Shown: one piece after another, positions 8,535-15,749 of the stretch
Layout of the letters: each line of letters opens with the position of its first letter
Position numbering within the stretch: position 1 is the first letter of the stretch
Program-made: the position numbers and the translations under genes
The notes under the pieces: model-generated
Told to the model about the DNA's origin: nothing
The model's input: only the letters and a program-made list of their open reading frames with translations
The model's database searches: none
DNA from: Bacteroides sp. AN502(2024)
GTDB lineage: Bacteria; Bacteroidota; Bacteroidia; Bacteroidales; Bacteroidaceae
Length of the DNA stretch: 64,000 bases
Direction of reading: 5' to 3'
Assembly: GCF_041227145.1 (NCBI RefSeq)
Contig: NZ_JBGFSP010000003.1
Coordinates: 3,162,001-3,226,000 of the forward strand

Positions 8535-8602
8535 GTATCTTTAGGTATTCCCCCGAAAACAAGGTTTGACGGCCCAAACGGGGGAAATTCCCCAACTAAG
8601 AT

Positions 8603-9961
8603 ATGGCTAAGATACAAAAAATTTCAGAAATCCACCCAACTTTGGGCTTTACAGAATTTGATATTCTGGAAAAATGCCGCAAGAGTTTTCATGAGAGTGA
8701 GCTTGGCAGGCTTCATTCGGTCTTTCCATTTGATCGTATGGCAAAAGCCGCAGGCCTGTCTGAACAACGTTTGGGCCGCAGGAACATATTCAGTCCTTCC
8801 GCAAAGATCGCCCTTATGGTCCTGAAGGCATACACCGGATTCTCCGACAGGAAACTGGTGGAACATCTGAACGGGAACATACACTACCAGATGTTCTGTG
8901 GCATCATGATCCCCCCGTCCCTTCCCATAACCAACTTCAAGATAGTCAGTGCCATCCGTAATGAGATAGCATCCCGCCTTGACATTGATTCCTTCCAGGA
9001 GATCCTGGCTTCACACTGGAAACCTTATCTTGATAACCTTCACGTCTGCATGACCGATGCCACATGCTATGAGAGCCACATGCGTTTTCCTACGGACATG
9101 AAACTCCTTTGGGAAAGCATCGAATGGCTCTACAGTCATATATGCCGGCATTGCAGGGATCTGGGCATAAGGCGTCCGCGCAACAAATACAGGAATGTGG
9201 CGGAATCCTATCTGTCCTACTGCAAGAAAAGAAAGAGGAGAGCTTCAAGGACAAGAATGCTTAAGCGCCGTATGATCAAGCTTCTTGAAAAGCTCCTCAG
9301 TCAAAGGGATGGGCTCCATAGCGAGTACGGTGCTTTACTCCGATATACGCAGGATTACCATAAGCGTCTTTCCATCATCAGAAAGGTGCTTGTACAGGAA
9401 AAGGAAATGTTTGAAGGGCGAAAAGTCAGTGACCGCATCATCAGCATCGACCGTCATTATGTACGTCCCATCGTCAGAGGCAAGGAAACCAAGTCCGTCG
9501 AGTTCGGTGCAAAGGTCAATAATATACAGATAGACGGCATATCGTTCATCGAACACCTCTCGTTCAAGGCTTTCAATGAGGGGATACGCTTGAAGGACTG
9601 TATCCGTATGCAGCAGAAGCTGATGAATGTAAGGGTAAGATGTGTGGCTGCCGATTCCATATATGCCAATAATGCCAACAGAAAGTTCTGTACTAAATAT
9701 GGGATATCCACATCCTTTGTGCGCAAGGGAAGGGCGGGCAAAGATGAGCCTTTGAGGAAGGTGCTTAGAAGCGAACTCTCAAAAGAAAGGGCCACACGGC
9801 TTGAAGGAAGCTTCGGCACTCAAAAGCAACATTACTCGCTCGCAAGGATAAAGGCAAGGAACAAGAAGACGGAAATCCTGTGGATTTTCTTCGGAATACA
9901 TACAGCAAATGCCATACTGATGATTGACAAGATCAGGAACAGAACGGGGAAAGCTGCATGA
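8603..9961 (+). CDS. IS1182-like DDE transposase (copy 1)
   Basis: The 452-residue protein has an N-terminal InsH-like domain (about residues 20-120; KIALMVLKAYTGFSDRKLVEHLNGN) and a split DDE core: Asp152 in CMTDATCYESHM, Asp in CVAADSIYANNANR, and Glu in TRLEGSFGTQKQHYSL. Between them is a basic helical insertion with many KRK/RR runs (about 200-270). Layout and length fit the IS1182/IS5-superfamily type; the exact ISfinder family is not certain. It differs from the copy at 56247-57605 by five residues (C/Y near 25, S/R near 176, A/E, V/L, A/P toward the end), so the two copies have not exchanged recently. No frameshift is seen. Confidence 0.88.
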   Translation: MAKIQKISEIHPTLGFTEFDILEKCRKSFHESELGRLHSVFPFDRMAKAAGLSEQRLGRRNIFSPSAKIALMVLKAYTGFSDRKLVEHLNGNIHYQMFCGIMIPPSLPITNFKIVSAIRNEIASRLDIDSFQEILASHWKPYLDNLHVCMTDATCYESHMRFPTDMKLLWESIEWLYSHICRHCRDLGIRRPRNKYRNVAESYLSYCKKRKRRASRTRMLKRRMIKLLEKLLSQRDGLHSEYGALLRYTQDYHKRLSIIRKVLVQEKEMFEGRKVSDRIISIDRHYVRPIVRGKETKSVEFGAKVNNIQIDGISFIEHLSFKAFNEGIRLKDCIRMQQKLMNVRVRCVAADSIYANNANRKFCTKYGISTSFVRKGRAGKDEPLRKVLRSELSKERATRLEGSFGTQKQHYSLARIKARNKKTEILWIFFGIHTANAILMIDKIRNRTGKAA

Positions 9962-10236
9962 TATGAGTTTACTGAAAGAATCAGAAGAGGTCAGAAGACT
10001 TCTTCCGGAACTTCATGTATTGTCAGATAAGAGTATATGAGAATATACAGAAAAATGACAATAATAATGGCATATGAAGTGATTATACTCTATCATCTTC
10101 ATATGCCATGGTATTTGGGGGGAACATTTACTGAATATTCCTCTTTATGACAACAATAGTAATATCCAATCGTCTCGATTCCTAGGATGAGCATAGGGGA
10201 TGAATCTGTTTGGAAGGTGAAGGTAATCGAATGCTA

Positions 10237-11121
10237 TCAGATTCTTTCAATCTCTTCTATGGAAAGTCCGGAAGCCTGCGAGATGATAGTAATGGGGACC
10301 CCCAATTCCTTAAAATTACGAGCTATTTCCAGACTCTTTTCCTTCATGCCTTCTTTCTTACCTTCTTTCCGACCTTTCTTTATGCCTATCTCTATGCCTT
10401 TCTTTATGCCTTCCTCTTCCGCAAATGAAATCGTAACCAGTTGGTCACGAAACACTTTGATGCTCTCATCGTATTTCATGCGTTCTTCTTTACTCAGGGA
10501 AGCGATATCGACAATCTTTTCCAACTTCTCGAAGACTGATTTCCGTGCCTTGAAAGGCATTCTTTTCAATGTTTCCATGTTCTTCAATACATAAATCCAA
10601 CGTTCAAAATCCGTATCACATTCCGACTCCTCCTTGTTGAAAGACGGGAGTTCGATAAAGATAAAGCGCAACTTGTCTGAGAATGTCTCATGCGTGTCCC
10701 GGTCGGTCAATACCACATCCGTACGCAGTTTGTGGGAACCGTTTGGCAGACTGAAGTTCAAGAAAAACACGCCGTACACCGCTTTCAAGTCAAACTTCCA
10801 GAAAATCCCCCGCTCTCCCTGACGGGCAATGGTGTGGGACAGGTAAAAAAGGGCACGCTCCTTGAAGTTCGTCTGCTGCTTGTTCTGCATCTCGACAACC
10901 AGTTGTTCACCGTTTTCCGTCGTACAATAAATGTCATAGATAACCCCTCTGTCTCCCATGTATTCCGGAAGTAATTCCTTGTCCAGAAAGGTTATGTCGG
11001 TGATACACTTCTCGTTCACAAGCAATCCGTTTAAGAAATCGATCAACAAGTCTTTCGTAATCTCCTGCCCGAATATCTTTTTAAATCCTACATCCGTAAA
11101 CGGATTGATAAAGTTTCCCAT
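10237..11121 (-). CDS. Rpn-family recombination-promoting nuclease / PD-(D/E)XK transposase-like protein
   Basis: The 294-residue protein begins FINPFTDVGFKKIFG, typical of the Rpn/PD-(D/E)XK family transposase-like group that is abundant in Bacteroides. The nuclease core shows Asp63 in IYDIYC and the E-x-Q motif in VVEMQNKQQ (Glu77, Gln79). The C-terminal part carries the usual charged helical run with repeated KKG/EG units (about 238-270). Such proteins cleave DNA non-specifically in E. coli and stimulate RecA-independent recombination; some belong to phage defence. It stands alone, with its promoter in the 600-base gap to the right. It is intact and of normal length. Confidence 0.88.
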   Translation of the reverse strand: MGNFINPFTDVGFKKIFGQEITKDLLIDFLNGLLVNEKCITDITFLDKELLPEYMGDRGVIYDIYCTTENGEQLVVEMQNKQQTNFKERALFYLSHTIARQGERGIFWKFDLKAVYGVFFLNFSLPNGSHKLRTDVVLTDRDTHETFSDKLRFIFIELPSFNKEESECDTDFERWIYVLKNMETLKRMPFKARKSVFEKLEKIVDIASLSKEERMKYDESIKVFRDQLVTISFAEEEGIKKGIEIGIKKGRKEGKKEGMKEKSLEIARNFKELGVPITIISQASGLSIEEIERI

Positions 11122-11547
11122 TCTGTTTTTTTTAGTTTATCCGAGACAATGTGTATCCGATTGGAACAAAGATAGTCTATTTTTCGAAACATGCGGTCCT
11201 GTTTCTCTTTTTTAACTAAAACAGTTCTTTAATTCAGGGATATATTTATTCAATATGTCGAATTCGCATTAAAAACGATTTTGCACGTCTGCAAAACGCC
11301 CGCAGCTTTTTAAAAATGATAAAGTAGCCTTGTTTTGCCTTAGAAAATTTTTAAATAACGTGAATTCGAAATGACTCAAAGTAAATTAAGTCGCCTGTCC
11401 TCGATGGACTCAATGTCAATGGCTGGCTTCTTCTCGAAGAAGCAATACACCGCGATAGCAGAAAGTGCATTTACGATAAAGTTGTTAAAAGACCGATATC
11501 ACCGATTTTATCAAATCGTTGCGTTTGGAATGATTTTTTTTGCAAAT

Positions 11548-11635
11548 ACCGTATACAAATGCGTATACACGACCATTGTATACGCATTTGTATACGGTCG
11601 AAATTTGTATCTTAATTTATAAATGCCGTCCTTTG
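11548..11635 (+). promoter_or_regulatory. 21-bp inverted repeat plus promoter module, copy 1
   Basis: Two perfect complementary arms of 21 bases (core GTATACAAATGCGTATAC at 11551-11568 and its complement at 11578-11595) are separated by only 9 bases. Directly after follows a Bacteroides-like promoter: TTTG at 11604-11607, 20 bases, GTCCTTTG at 11628-11635. The same right arm and promoter occur at 26692-26750 and, diverged, at 48170-48232, each upstream of a gene for an exported protein. A short ORF (11371-11622) runs through here but is probably not a gene. The rest of the 11122-11729 gap shows nothing else I can name. Confidence 0.6.
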
Positions 11636-11729
11636 TTGCTACAGGAGTGGTAAACTTTTATTTGTGCTAATATTATGGTATCACCTTGAAAAAGATATTT
11701 AATATTATTAATCTCTAAAAGTAGTTCTT

Positions 11730-12440
11730 ATGAAAAAATGGAATTTCTGGTCGATTATGGTTGGATTAGTCTTACTAATCAGTATTTCTGTGCTTAGTTG
11801 TCAGACAAATGATGCTGACGATTACTCTCAACAGGCAGAAAATGTGACTGCTGCTGATCTTTTTATTACTTCGGAAGCACATCAGAATTTAGAAAAAGAA
11901 ATCAGAAAGATTTTGCGAAGAAAGCAAAATGCCGTATCTAAATTTTCAAAAGAAGAAATGGTGCAGTATCAGCAACTTAGAAAAGATTTGCTTAATATGG
12001 AAACTCGTGCTGAAGCGAAGATTCAATGGAATAAATTGCTAGGATACGATTATTATACCAGCTTGGATTGGATTTCCAATTTGGTTAGGGAAGTTTACGA
12101 AGGGACGGATTTCACCAGATTGGAGCTAATGAGAGCTAGACAAAAGCGTAAAATGCATCAAGTTGTTATCACTCGTACTGAAAAAGATGAGGAGGCGATT
12201 CAGAATTGTATTGAAGCTTTTTCTGAAATTGCTACGTGGAGAACAGAGGATTGTCTTAATGAATATGATATAAAAGTAGCGAATATACCTTTTTTATCTT
12301 GGACTCAAGTTGCAATATTAGAAGAACAGTATAGAAGGGAACTTGAAGAATGTATCCAGATGGTTGATGATTATTTGCAAATTGGAATAAACAATTGCGA
12401 GAGTAGTAATGGTAGGTGTCCTATTACAGTATTTCATTAA
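11730..12440 (+). CDS. Hypothetical lipoprotein, helical
   Basis: The 236-residue protein has a lipoprotein signal peptide with lipobox VLSC (Cys24) followed by QTNDADD. The mature part is predicted mostly helical and highly charged (KEIRKILRRKQNAVSKFSKEEMVQYQQLRKDL and similar runs), with several late cysteines (for example in NCIEAFSE, EDCLNEYD and NNCESSNGRC) that could form disulfides. I do not recognise the family. It begins about 95 bases after the promoter module and leads a three-gene set with the DUF4251-like gene (42 bases later) and the truncated DUF4369 gene. Confidence 0.75.
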   Translation: MKKWNFWSIMVGLVLLISISVLSCQTNDADDYSQQAENVTAADLFITSEAHQNLEKEIRKILRRKQNAVSKFSKEEMVQYQQLRKDLLNMETRAEAKIQWNKLLGYDYYTSLDWISNLVREVYEGTDFTRLELMRARQKRKMHQVVITRTEKDEEAIQNCIEAFSEIATWRTEDCLNEYDIKVANIPFLSWTQVAILEEQYRRELEECIQMVDDYLQIGINNCESSNGRCPITVFH

Positions 12441-12482
12441 GTTTTTAATTGTGATATATTCATGTTTAAGCTATAATTTGAT

Positions 12483-12986
12483 ATGAAAGTAAAAAAACAA
12501 ATATTTGTTCTATTTTTGACAATGCTGGTAGGAATTCCTATTCTTTCTGCCCAAAACAAAAAAGAACAAAAGGCGGAAGTTGTCAAAAAGATCATTATAT
12601 CAAGAGACTATAGGATTAGTGTGGATACTTATATACATCCGCGTAGAGATCCCATATTATTGGATGAGTTTGATAATTCGATAGAAATTAGAAATGATTC
12701 AATCTTTTCTAATCTTCTTTATCTTGAACAAGCTGATATACCATACGGTAGGAGAGGAGCTGAGCTTTTCTTTCAAGCTCCTTTGAAAAAATATACTATG
12801 GATATAGATAAAAAGAAAAATGTTCACATCAAATTTTTAGCAAATACAACAATAGGTAATTGCAACTTTTATATTAAGGTATATCCTAATGGAAGTGCGA
12901 GCATTTATATCACCTTACAGCAGGGGAAGAGTGCTAATTTCTTAGGAAAATTGAATATGCGAGGAGAAGAAACGGAGTCTTTGTAA
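12483..12986 (+). CDS. DUF4251-like secreted protein
   Basis: The 167-residue protein starts with a cleavable signal peptide (MKVKKQIFVLFLTMLVGIPILSAQ). The C-terminal strand pattern IKVYPNGSASIYITLQQGKSANFLG is characteristic of DUF4251 proteins, small periplasmic beta proteins of Bacteroidota without known function. It sits 42 bases after the helical lipoprotein gene and 16 bases before the DUF4369 gene, in one operon. The domain call rests on this tail motif only. Confidence 0.75.
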   Translation: MKVKKQIFVLFLTMLVGIPILSAQNKKEQKAEVVKKIIISRDYRISVDTYIHPRRDPILLDEFDNSIEIRNDSIFSNLLYLEQADIPYGRRGAELFFQAPLKKYTMDIDKKKNVHIKFLANTTIGNCNFYIKVYPNGSASIYITLQQGKSANFLGKLNMRGEETESL

Positions 12987-13002
12987 CACTTAATTTATTA
13001 TT

Positions 13003-13425
13003 ATGAGAAAATATCTATTCATTTTTATTTTCGTATCTATAGCTCAGCTATTTTACGGACAGGAGAAATATACCATTCGGGGTGAATTACCCGACCATTC
13101 ATTAGATAATAGTTATTTGCGTTTGATTAATAGTTCAGCTCTTAGTCAAGAAAAAGAACGAATTAAACATTTATTTATTGATAGTATATTGGTGGTTGAC
13201 GGGAAATTCCATTATGAAGGTGTACTTTTACAAAAGCCATTCTTAGCGTATCTTTTTAGTGCAAGGACAGGAAGAAATATGTTGGATTTCGGCATGTATT
13301 TTATAGTGGAGCCTGGTAATATCCATATCCGTATTACTGATTGGGCAGATGAGGGCGTTGTATCAGGTACTCCTATTAATGAAGATTATAATACCTATAT
13401 GGTTGGTACAAAAAGAAGTATGTAA
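13003..13425 (+). pseudogene. DUF4369 protein, truncated by prophage insertion
   Basis: The 140-residue product has a signal peptide (ending FYGQ) and one DUF4369-like beta domain: YTIRGELPD, then VVDGKFHYEG, then FIVEPGNIHIRITD and VSGTPINEDYNTYM. In complete relatives this domain is followed by a helical linker and often a thioredoxin domain. Here the frame ends at once in the left-end sequence of the Mu-like prophage; the last codons ATG TAA overlap the presumed phage end at 13421. The missing part may survive in the open fragment at 26331-26646, beyond the prophage remnant. Confidence 0.7.
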
Positions 13426-13735
13426 GGGGGAAAAACGAAGCGTGTCAATATGTGGTCGGCCTAAAAATGGGTGATTGCTTTGGTTTTCAAAGCGTTATGG
13501 TGGAGTAGGGGAGAGTGGCCTACAAAAACGAAGCGTTTACATCGCTTTACATTGGGCTTACATTTGAGCTCTGTTTGAACGCCGTTCAAATGAAATGCTT
13601 TACATTGAACGTAGGGTAGGGGAGAAATAGGCCATCGCACTGTCGGTTTACTCCTGTGATCTGTTTCTGATCAGCTCTCATATACAAAGGTAGGCAAGAA
13701 GATCGGTTTATGCAAGTGGAGTAGGGGAGTACGTA
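13421..13735 (+). promoter_or_regulatory. Prophage left end with repeated transposase-site-like boxes
   Basis: GTAAGGGGGA at the tip and three boxes of GTAGGGGAG type (about 13504-13513, 13615-13624 and 13719-13728) are spaced 112, 111 and 104 bases apart. The words CGAAGCGT and GCTTTACATTG recur between them. Multiple spaced end sites are what MuA-like transposases bind. A palindrome TTTGAAC-GCC-GTTCAAA lies at 13574-13590. The remaining bases to 13806 hold a promoter-like TATATTTG (13788-13795) for the next gene. Confidence 0.55.
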
Positions 13736-13818
13736 CTACTCTCTCCTATTTCTTTCATTAAAATTATTCCATATAGATGATATTTGGTATATTTGCAGCA
13801 AAATAAATGCAATATACT

Positions 13819-14031
13819 ATGACTAAAGTTATCCATGTACACCTGATTTATGAGAAAAAGAACCTCTATTTCGGTAGCATTTCCGCCATATTTGATACTT
13901 TGACGGAGAGTGAAGTCGGTATCACCAAGAGCAGTCTGTTACATGCTGGTTTGACCGATGGATCCGTGAAATACACGAAACGTGCGATGATTATCCAGTC
14001 GCACTTGATAAAGACTACCAGAAAGGGCTAA
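13819..14031 (+). CDS. Small phage protein of the left-end region
   Basis: The 70-residue product (ATG at 13819 preferred over 13807) has the form KVIHVHL-EKKNLYFGSISAIFDTLTESEVGITKSSLLHAGLTDG. Similar small proteins starting KVIHV and containing YFGS-AIY are common in Bacteroides phages and mobile elements, without known function. The middle part could form a helix-turn-helix-like unit. It has its own -7 box (TATATTTG at 13788-13795) and is followed after 20 bases by a strong terminator, so it is a one-gene unit. Confidence 0.65.
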   Translation: MTKVIHVHLIYEKKNLYFGSISAIFDTLTESEVGITKSSLLHAGLTDGSVKYTKRAMIIQSHLIKTTRKG

Positions 14032-14051
14032 AACGGCCTTAGAACGTCTAT

Positions 14052-14077
14052 AAAGCCGCTTTTTGCGGCTTTTTTTA
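14052..14077 (+). terminator. Intrinsic terminator
   Basis: AAAGCCGC, loop TTTTT, GCGGCTTT and a run of T form a classic intrinsic terminator right after the small phage gene. Confidence 0.85.
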
Positions 14078-14165
14078 TGTCCTTTGGGTGGTAACCTTCT
14101 CAAATAGTACATCTGAAAGAAGCTACTACTTATTTGAACGGTTTGAATGGTCGGAAAAAAGGAAA

Positions 14166-14260
14166 GGGGTGACATTTGGAGTGACATTTGGGGTGACAAA
14201 AAACAATATACAAAAACGAAACGTTTTGTTTGGGGTGACATTTGGAGTGACAAAAAAACA
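14166..14260 (+). repeat. GTGACATTTGG repeats in the prophage control region
   Basis: Units of GTGACATTTGG with GGGGTGACAAAAAAC endings occur three times at 14168-14204 and twice at 14232-14259. Together with the terminator and the repressor gene this fills 14078-14445, where no convincing gene is seen; the short ORFs there simply translate the repeat (GVTFGVTFGVT). They may be protein-binding sites. Confidence 0.55.
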
Positions 14261-14445
14261 GTCTTTTTGAAGGCTTTTTTATATGAATACTCCTTTTTCG
14301 TACCTTGTTTTCTTTCGTTTATAAACTATTGCAGGGGGTAAATAATATTTCATAAATAATTATTTACTCCCCTATATTTTATATTATAGTTTTAAGAATC
14401 AGTGTTTTACTACTTTTTACCCCCCTTTGCCCCATAAAACTCGTT

Positions 14446-14850
14446 TTATCCGACACCTGCAAGTGTTGAACTCTCCGCACCTGAAACACGCCCCGCACTT
14501 TCCTGTTTGAGTTGCACGATTGTTTGTTTAAGTATTCCTATTTCCTCTGCTTGTTGGGCTATTTTCTCTATAAAAAATGAAGTTTCAGAACTTGGATTAC
14601 TGGAGTTATTAGTTTTAGAGGCGACAAATGCATCCCCCTCTCCCATTATAATCCATTCTATATTAGTCGTTGGGTATGATAATTTCAGACGCCGAAGAAG
14701 TTCTATTGATAATTTCTTTCTTCCGCTTTTTATATCACTGATACCTGCTTTATTTGTTCCTAAATCATTCGCAGCCTGAACATAATCTGTTATTATGCCC
14801 TTCTCTTTTAATTCGTCAAGAACTTGTATAAATCTGAAATTCTCATCCAT
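14446..14850 (-). CDS. Phage repressor-like HTH protein
   Basis: With the start at 14850 the protein has 134 residues. The N-terminal half contains an XRE-type helix-turn-helix: FIQVLDELKEKGIITDYVQAANDLGTNKAGISDIKSGRKKLSIELLRRL, followed by the common tail IEWIIMGEGD. The C-terminal part has a coiled-coil-like stretch (KIAQQAEEIGILKQTIVQLKQE), suitable for dimer formation. It is divergent from the early genes and faces an operator palindrome, as expected for the lysogeny repressor of a Mu-like phage. The longer start at 14907 would run into the operator, so it is unlikely. Confidence 0.82.
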   Translation of the reverse strand: MDENFRFIQVLDELKEKGIITDYVQAANDLGTNKAGISDIKSGRKKLSIELLRRLKLSYPTTNIEWIIMGEGDAFVASKTNNSSNPSSETSFFIEKIAQQAEEIGILKQTIVQLKQESAGRVSGAESSTLAGVG

Positions 14851-14884
14851 AATCTTGATAAAGTATGAAAAATTACGCAATTTT

Positions 14885-14917
14885 ATTTTGTAGTATGAAA
14901 ATCTCATACTATATTTG
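14885..14917 (+). promoter_or_regulatory. Early promoter with repressor operator palindrome
   Basis: Perfect 8-bp arms TAGTATGA (14891-14898) and TCATACTA (14904-14911) with a 5-base centre overlap a -7 box TATATTTG (14910-14917). TTTTG at 14886-14890 is 19 bases upstream of it, the usual spacing. A further half site AGTATGA lies near 14862. The repressor can therefore block the rightward early promoter. Confidence 0.7.
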
Positions 14918-14997
14918 CAGCGTGTTCAAAGTGTGAACGCCGCCTCAAAGCTACAAAAAAGGCTTGAGGTGACAATGAGAAATATAAAAAGAAGAAA

Positions 14998-15204
14998 ATG
15001 AAAGCATTGAAAGTAACCGTTGATTGGGCAGAAATGGACCTGTTTGCTGCCACCCTTAAAGAGTTGAATGATGAAGAAAATATTTTCGCCTATCAGATTG
15101 ACGCGTTGACCGGTATCGTGGTCTGCGAGAACGAGTGCGGCTTGGCTTATTGCCGTTCCTGTTTTGACTACCGGGTAACCCCGACAATAGAGGAGCTTCG
15201 ATAG
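14998..15204 (+). CDS. Small phage early protein
   Basis: The 68-residue protein (MKALKVTVDWAEMDL...) is the first gene after the early promoter. It has four cysteines near the end (ENECGLAYCRSCFDYRV), but too irregular to call a zinc finger with certainty. It ends with TAG eight bases before the tRNA-like element. No family recognised. Confidence 0.6.
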   Translation: MKALKVTVDWAEMDLFAATLKELNDEENIFAYQIDALTGIVVCENECGLAYCRSCFDYRVTPTIEELR

Positions 15205-15211
15205 ATTTTCC

Positions 15212-15293
15212 GGGCGGTTAGTTCAGTTGGTAGAACACGCCAGACTCCCGTAAGGGAGAGGCCATGGTCCGCGGTTCGAGTTCGCGACCGCTC
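15212..15293 (+). tRNA. tRNA-like element with abnormal anticodon arm
   Basis: Three tRNA arms can be drawn: acceptor GGGCGGT/ACCGCTC (7 pairs, one G-U), D arm GTTC-AGTTGGTA-GAAC, and T arm CGCGG-TTCGAGT-TCGCG. The 32 bases between D arm and T arm (15238-15269) do not fold into a 5-pair stem with a 7-base anticodon loop. Instead they form CTCCC-GTAA-GGGAG, possibly extended by GCC/GGC. No anticodon preceded by U can be assigned, and CCA is not encoded. It could be a degenerate tRNA, a tRNA with an inserted hairpin or a tRNA mimic. Confidence 0.55.
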
Positions 15294-15322
15294 TCTACAA
15301 TAATTTAACATATCAGCGAATT

Positions 15323-15523
15323 ATGAAAGAACGAATAGTTGTAGAATACAGCGAAGTGGGTAAGATAGCCGGTTTGCTGGGTTGTTCCCGGGAAATGGTC
15401 TCCCACTCCCTTGCATTCCGCAAGAACAGCAAGTTGGCCCGTTCCATCCGCAAGCTCGCTATCGAGCGCGGTGGTACCAAGGTAGGTGGTAACCCTCAAA
15501 AAAAGGACGGTGATGAAAAGTGA
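15323..15523 (+). CDS. Small HTH-like phage protein
   Basis: The 66-residue protein reads IVVEYSEVGKIAGLLGCSREMVSHSLAFRKNSKLARSIRKLAIERGG. The part VGKIAGLLGCSREMVSHSL fits a helix-turn-helix, and the tail ARSIRKLAIERGG recurs in small Bacteroides phage proteins. It probably binds DNA as a phage regulator (the Mu Ner position, just before the transposase). The next gene starts inside its end (15513), so translation may be coupled. Confidence 0.65.
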   Translation: MKERIVVEYSEVGKIAGLLGCSREMVSHSLAFRKNSKLARSIRKLAIERGGTKVGGNPQKKDGDEK

Positions 15524-15734
15524 CCTGATGACATTGTTCGGTGACCAGCTGCGCTGGTTCACCCGTCTGAACCGGAAACAGCGCCTTTGTGTGCTTTATT
15601 TCTGTCTGAGTTTCGGGATCCTGCTTTCCGTGGTCTTTGACCACCCGCTGCTGGAGCTTGCCGTCGTGCTGAACTTCGGGGCTTCAGCGAGGCTGATGAA
15701 GAGGCATGTCCCTTTGAATGATTTGGAGGAGTGA
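15513..15734 (+). CDS. Small phage membrane protein
   Basis: From ATG 15513 the protein has 73 residues with one hydrophobic segment (LCVLYFCLSFGILLSVVF, about residues 26-43) flanked by basic residues, so it is probably a single-pass inner-membrane protein. It overlaps the end of the HTH gene by 11 bases and precedes the transposase gene by 15. Function unknown. Confidence 0.6.
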   Translation: MKSDLMTLFGDQLRWFTRLNRKQRLCVLYFCLSFGILLSVVFDHPLLELAVVLNFGASARLMKRHVPLNDLEE

Positions 15735-15749
15735 TAATCGGACTGGGAG

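Larger units (their letters stand above)
8461..10141 (+). mobile_element. IS1182-like insertion sequence, copy 1 (1681 bp)
   Basis: Boundaries come from comparison with the inverted copy at 56067-57747, which has the same length. The ends are imperfect inverted repeats (GGGACATTCATTAAATATT against GGAATATTCAGTAAATGTT, 15 of 19 bases equal). One transposase gene lies inside, behind a hairpin terminator. A 13-bp inverted repeat (ATGGCATATGAAG arms, about 10067-10109) lies near the right end. No target duplication is visible here (CTAATTA on the left, TCTTTAT on the right), unlike the other copy, so this one may have suffered a rearrangement with the solo scar next to it. Confidence 0.85.

Noticed and set aside
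4098..10141. Composite transposon carrying the steroid operon
   Set aside because: The flanking elements belong to different families (IS4 and IS1182-like), and the IS4 copy has its own 9-bp duplication, so the block did not move as one unit by these IS.
11371..11622. 83-codon ORF as a gene
   Set aside because: It runs through the hairpin and promoter module; related DNA at 48 kb has stops in the same frame.
14088..14341. Small ORFs over the GTGACATTTGG repeats
   Set aside because: They translate only the DNA repeat in several frames and have no clear start region.
15212..15293. Amber suppressor tRNA for the TAG codons
   Set aside because: No CTA can be placed in an anticodon loop, and TAG is used as a normal stop in nearby genes.
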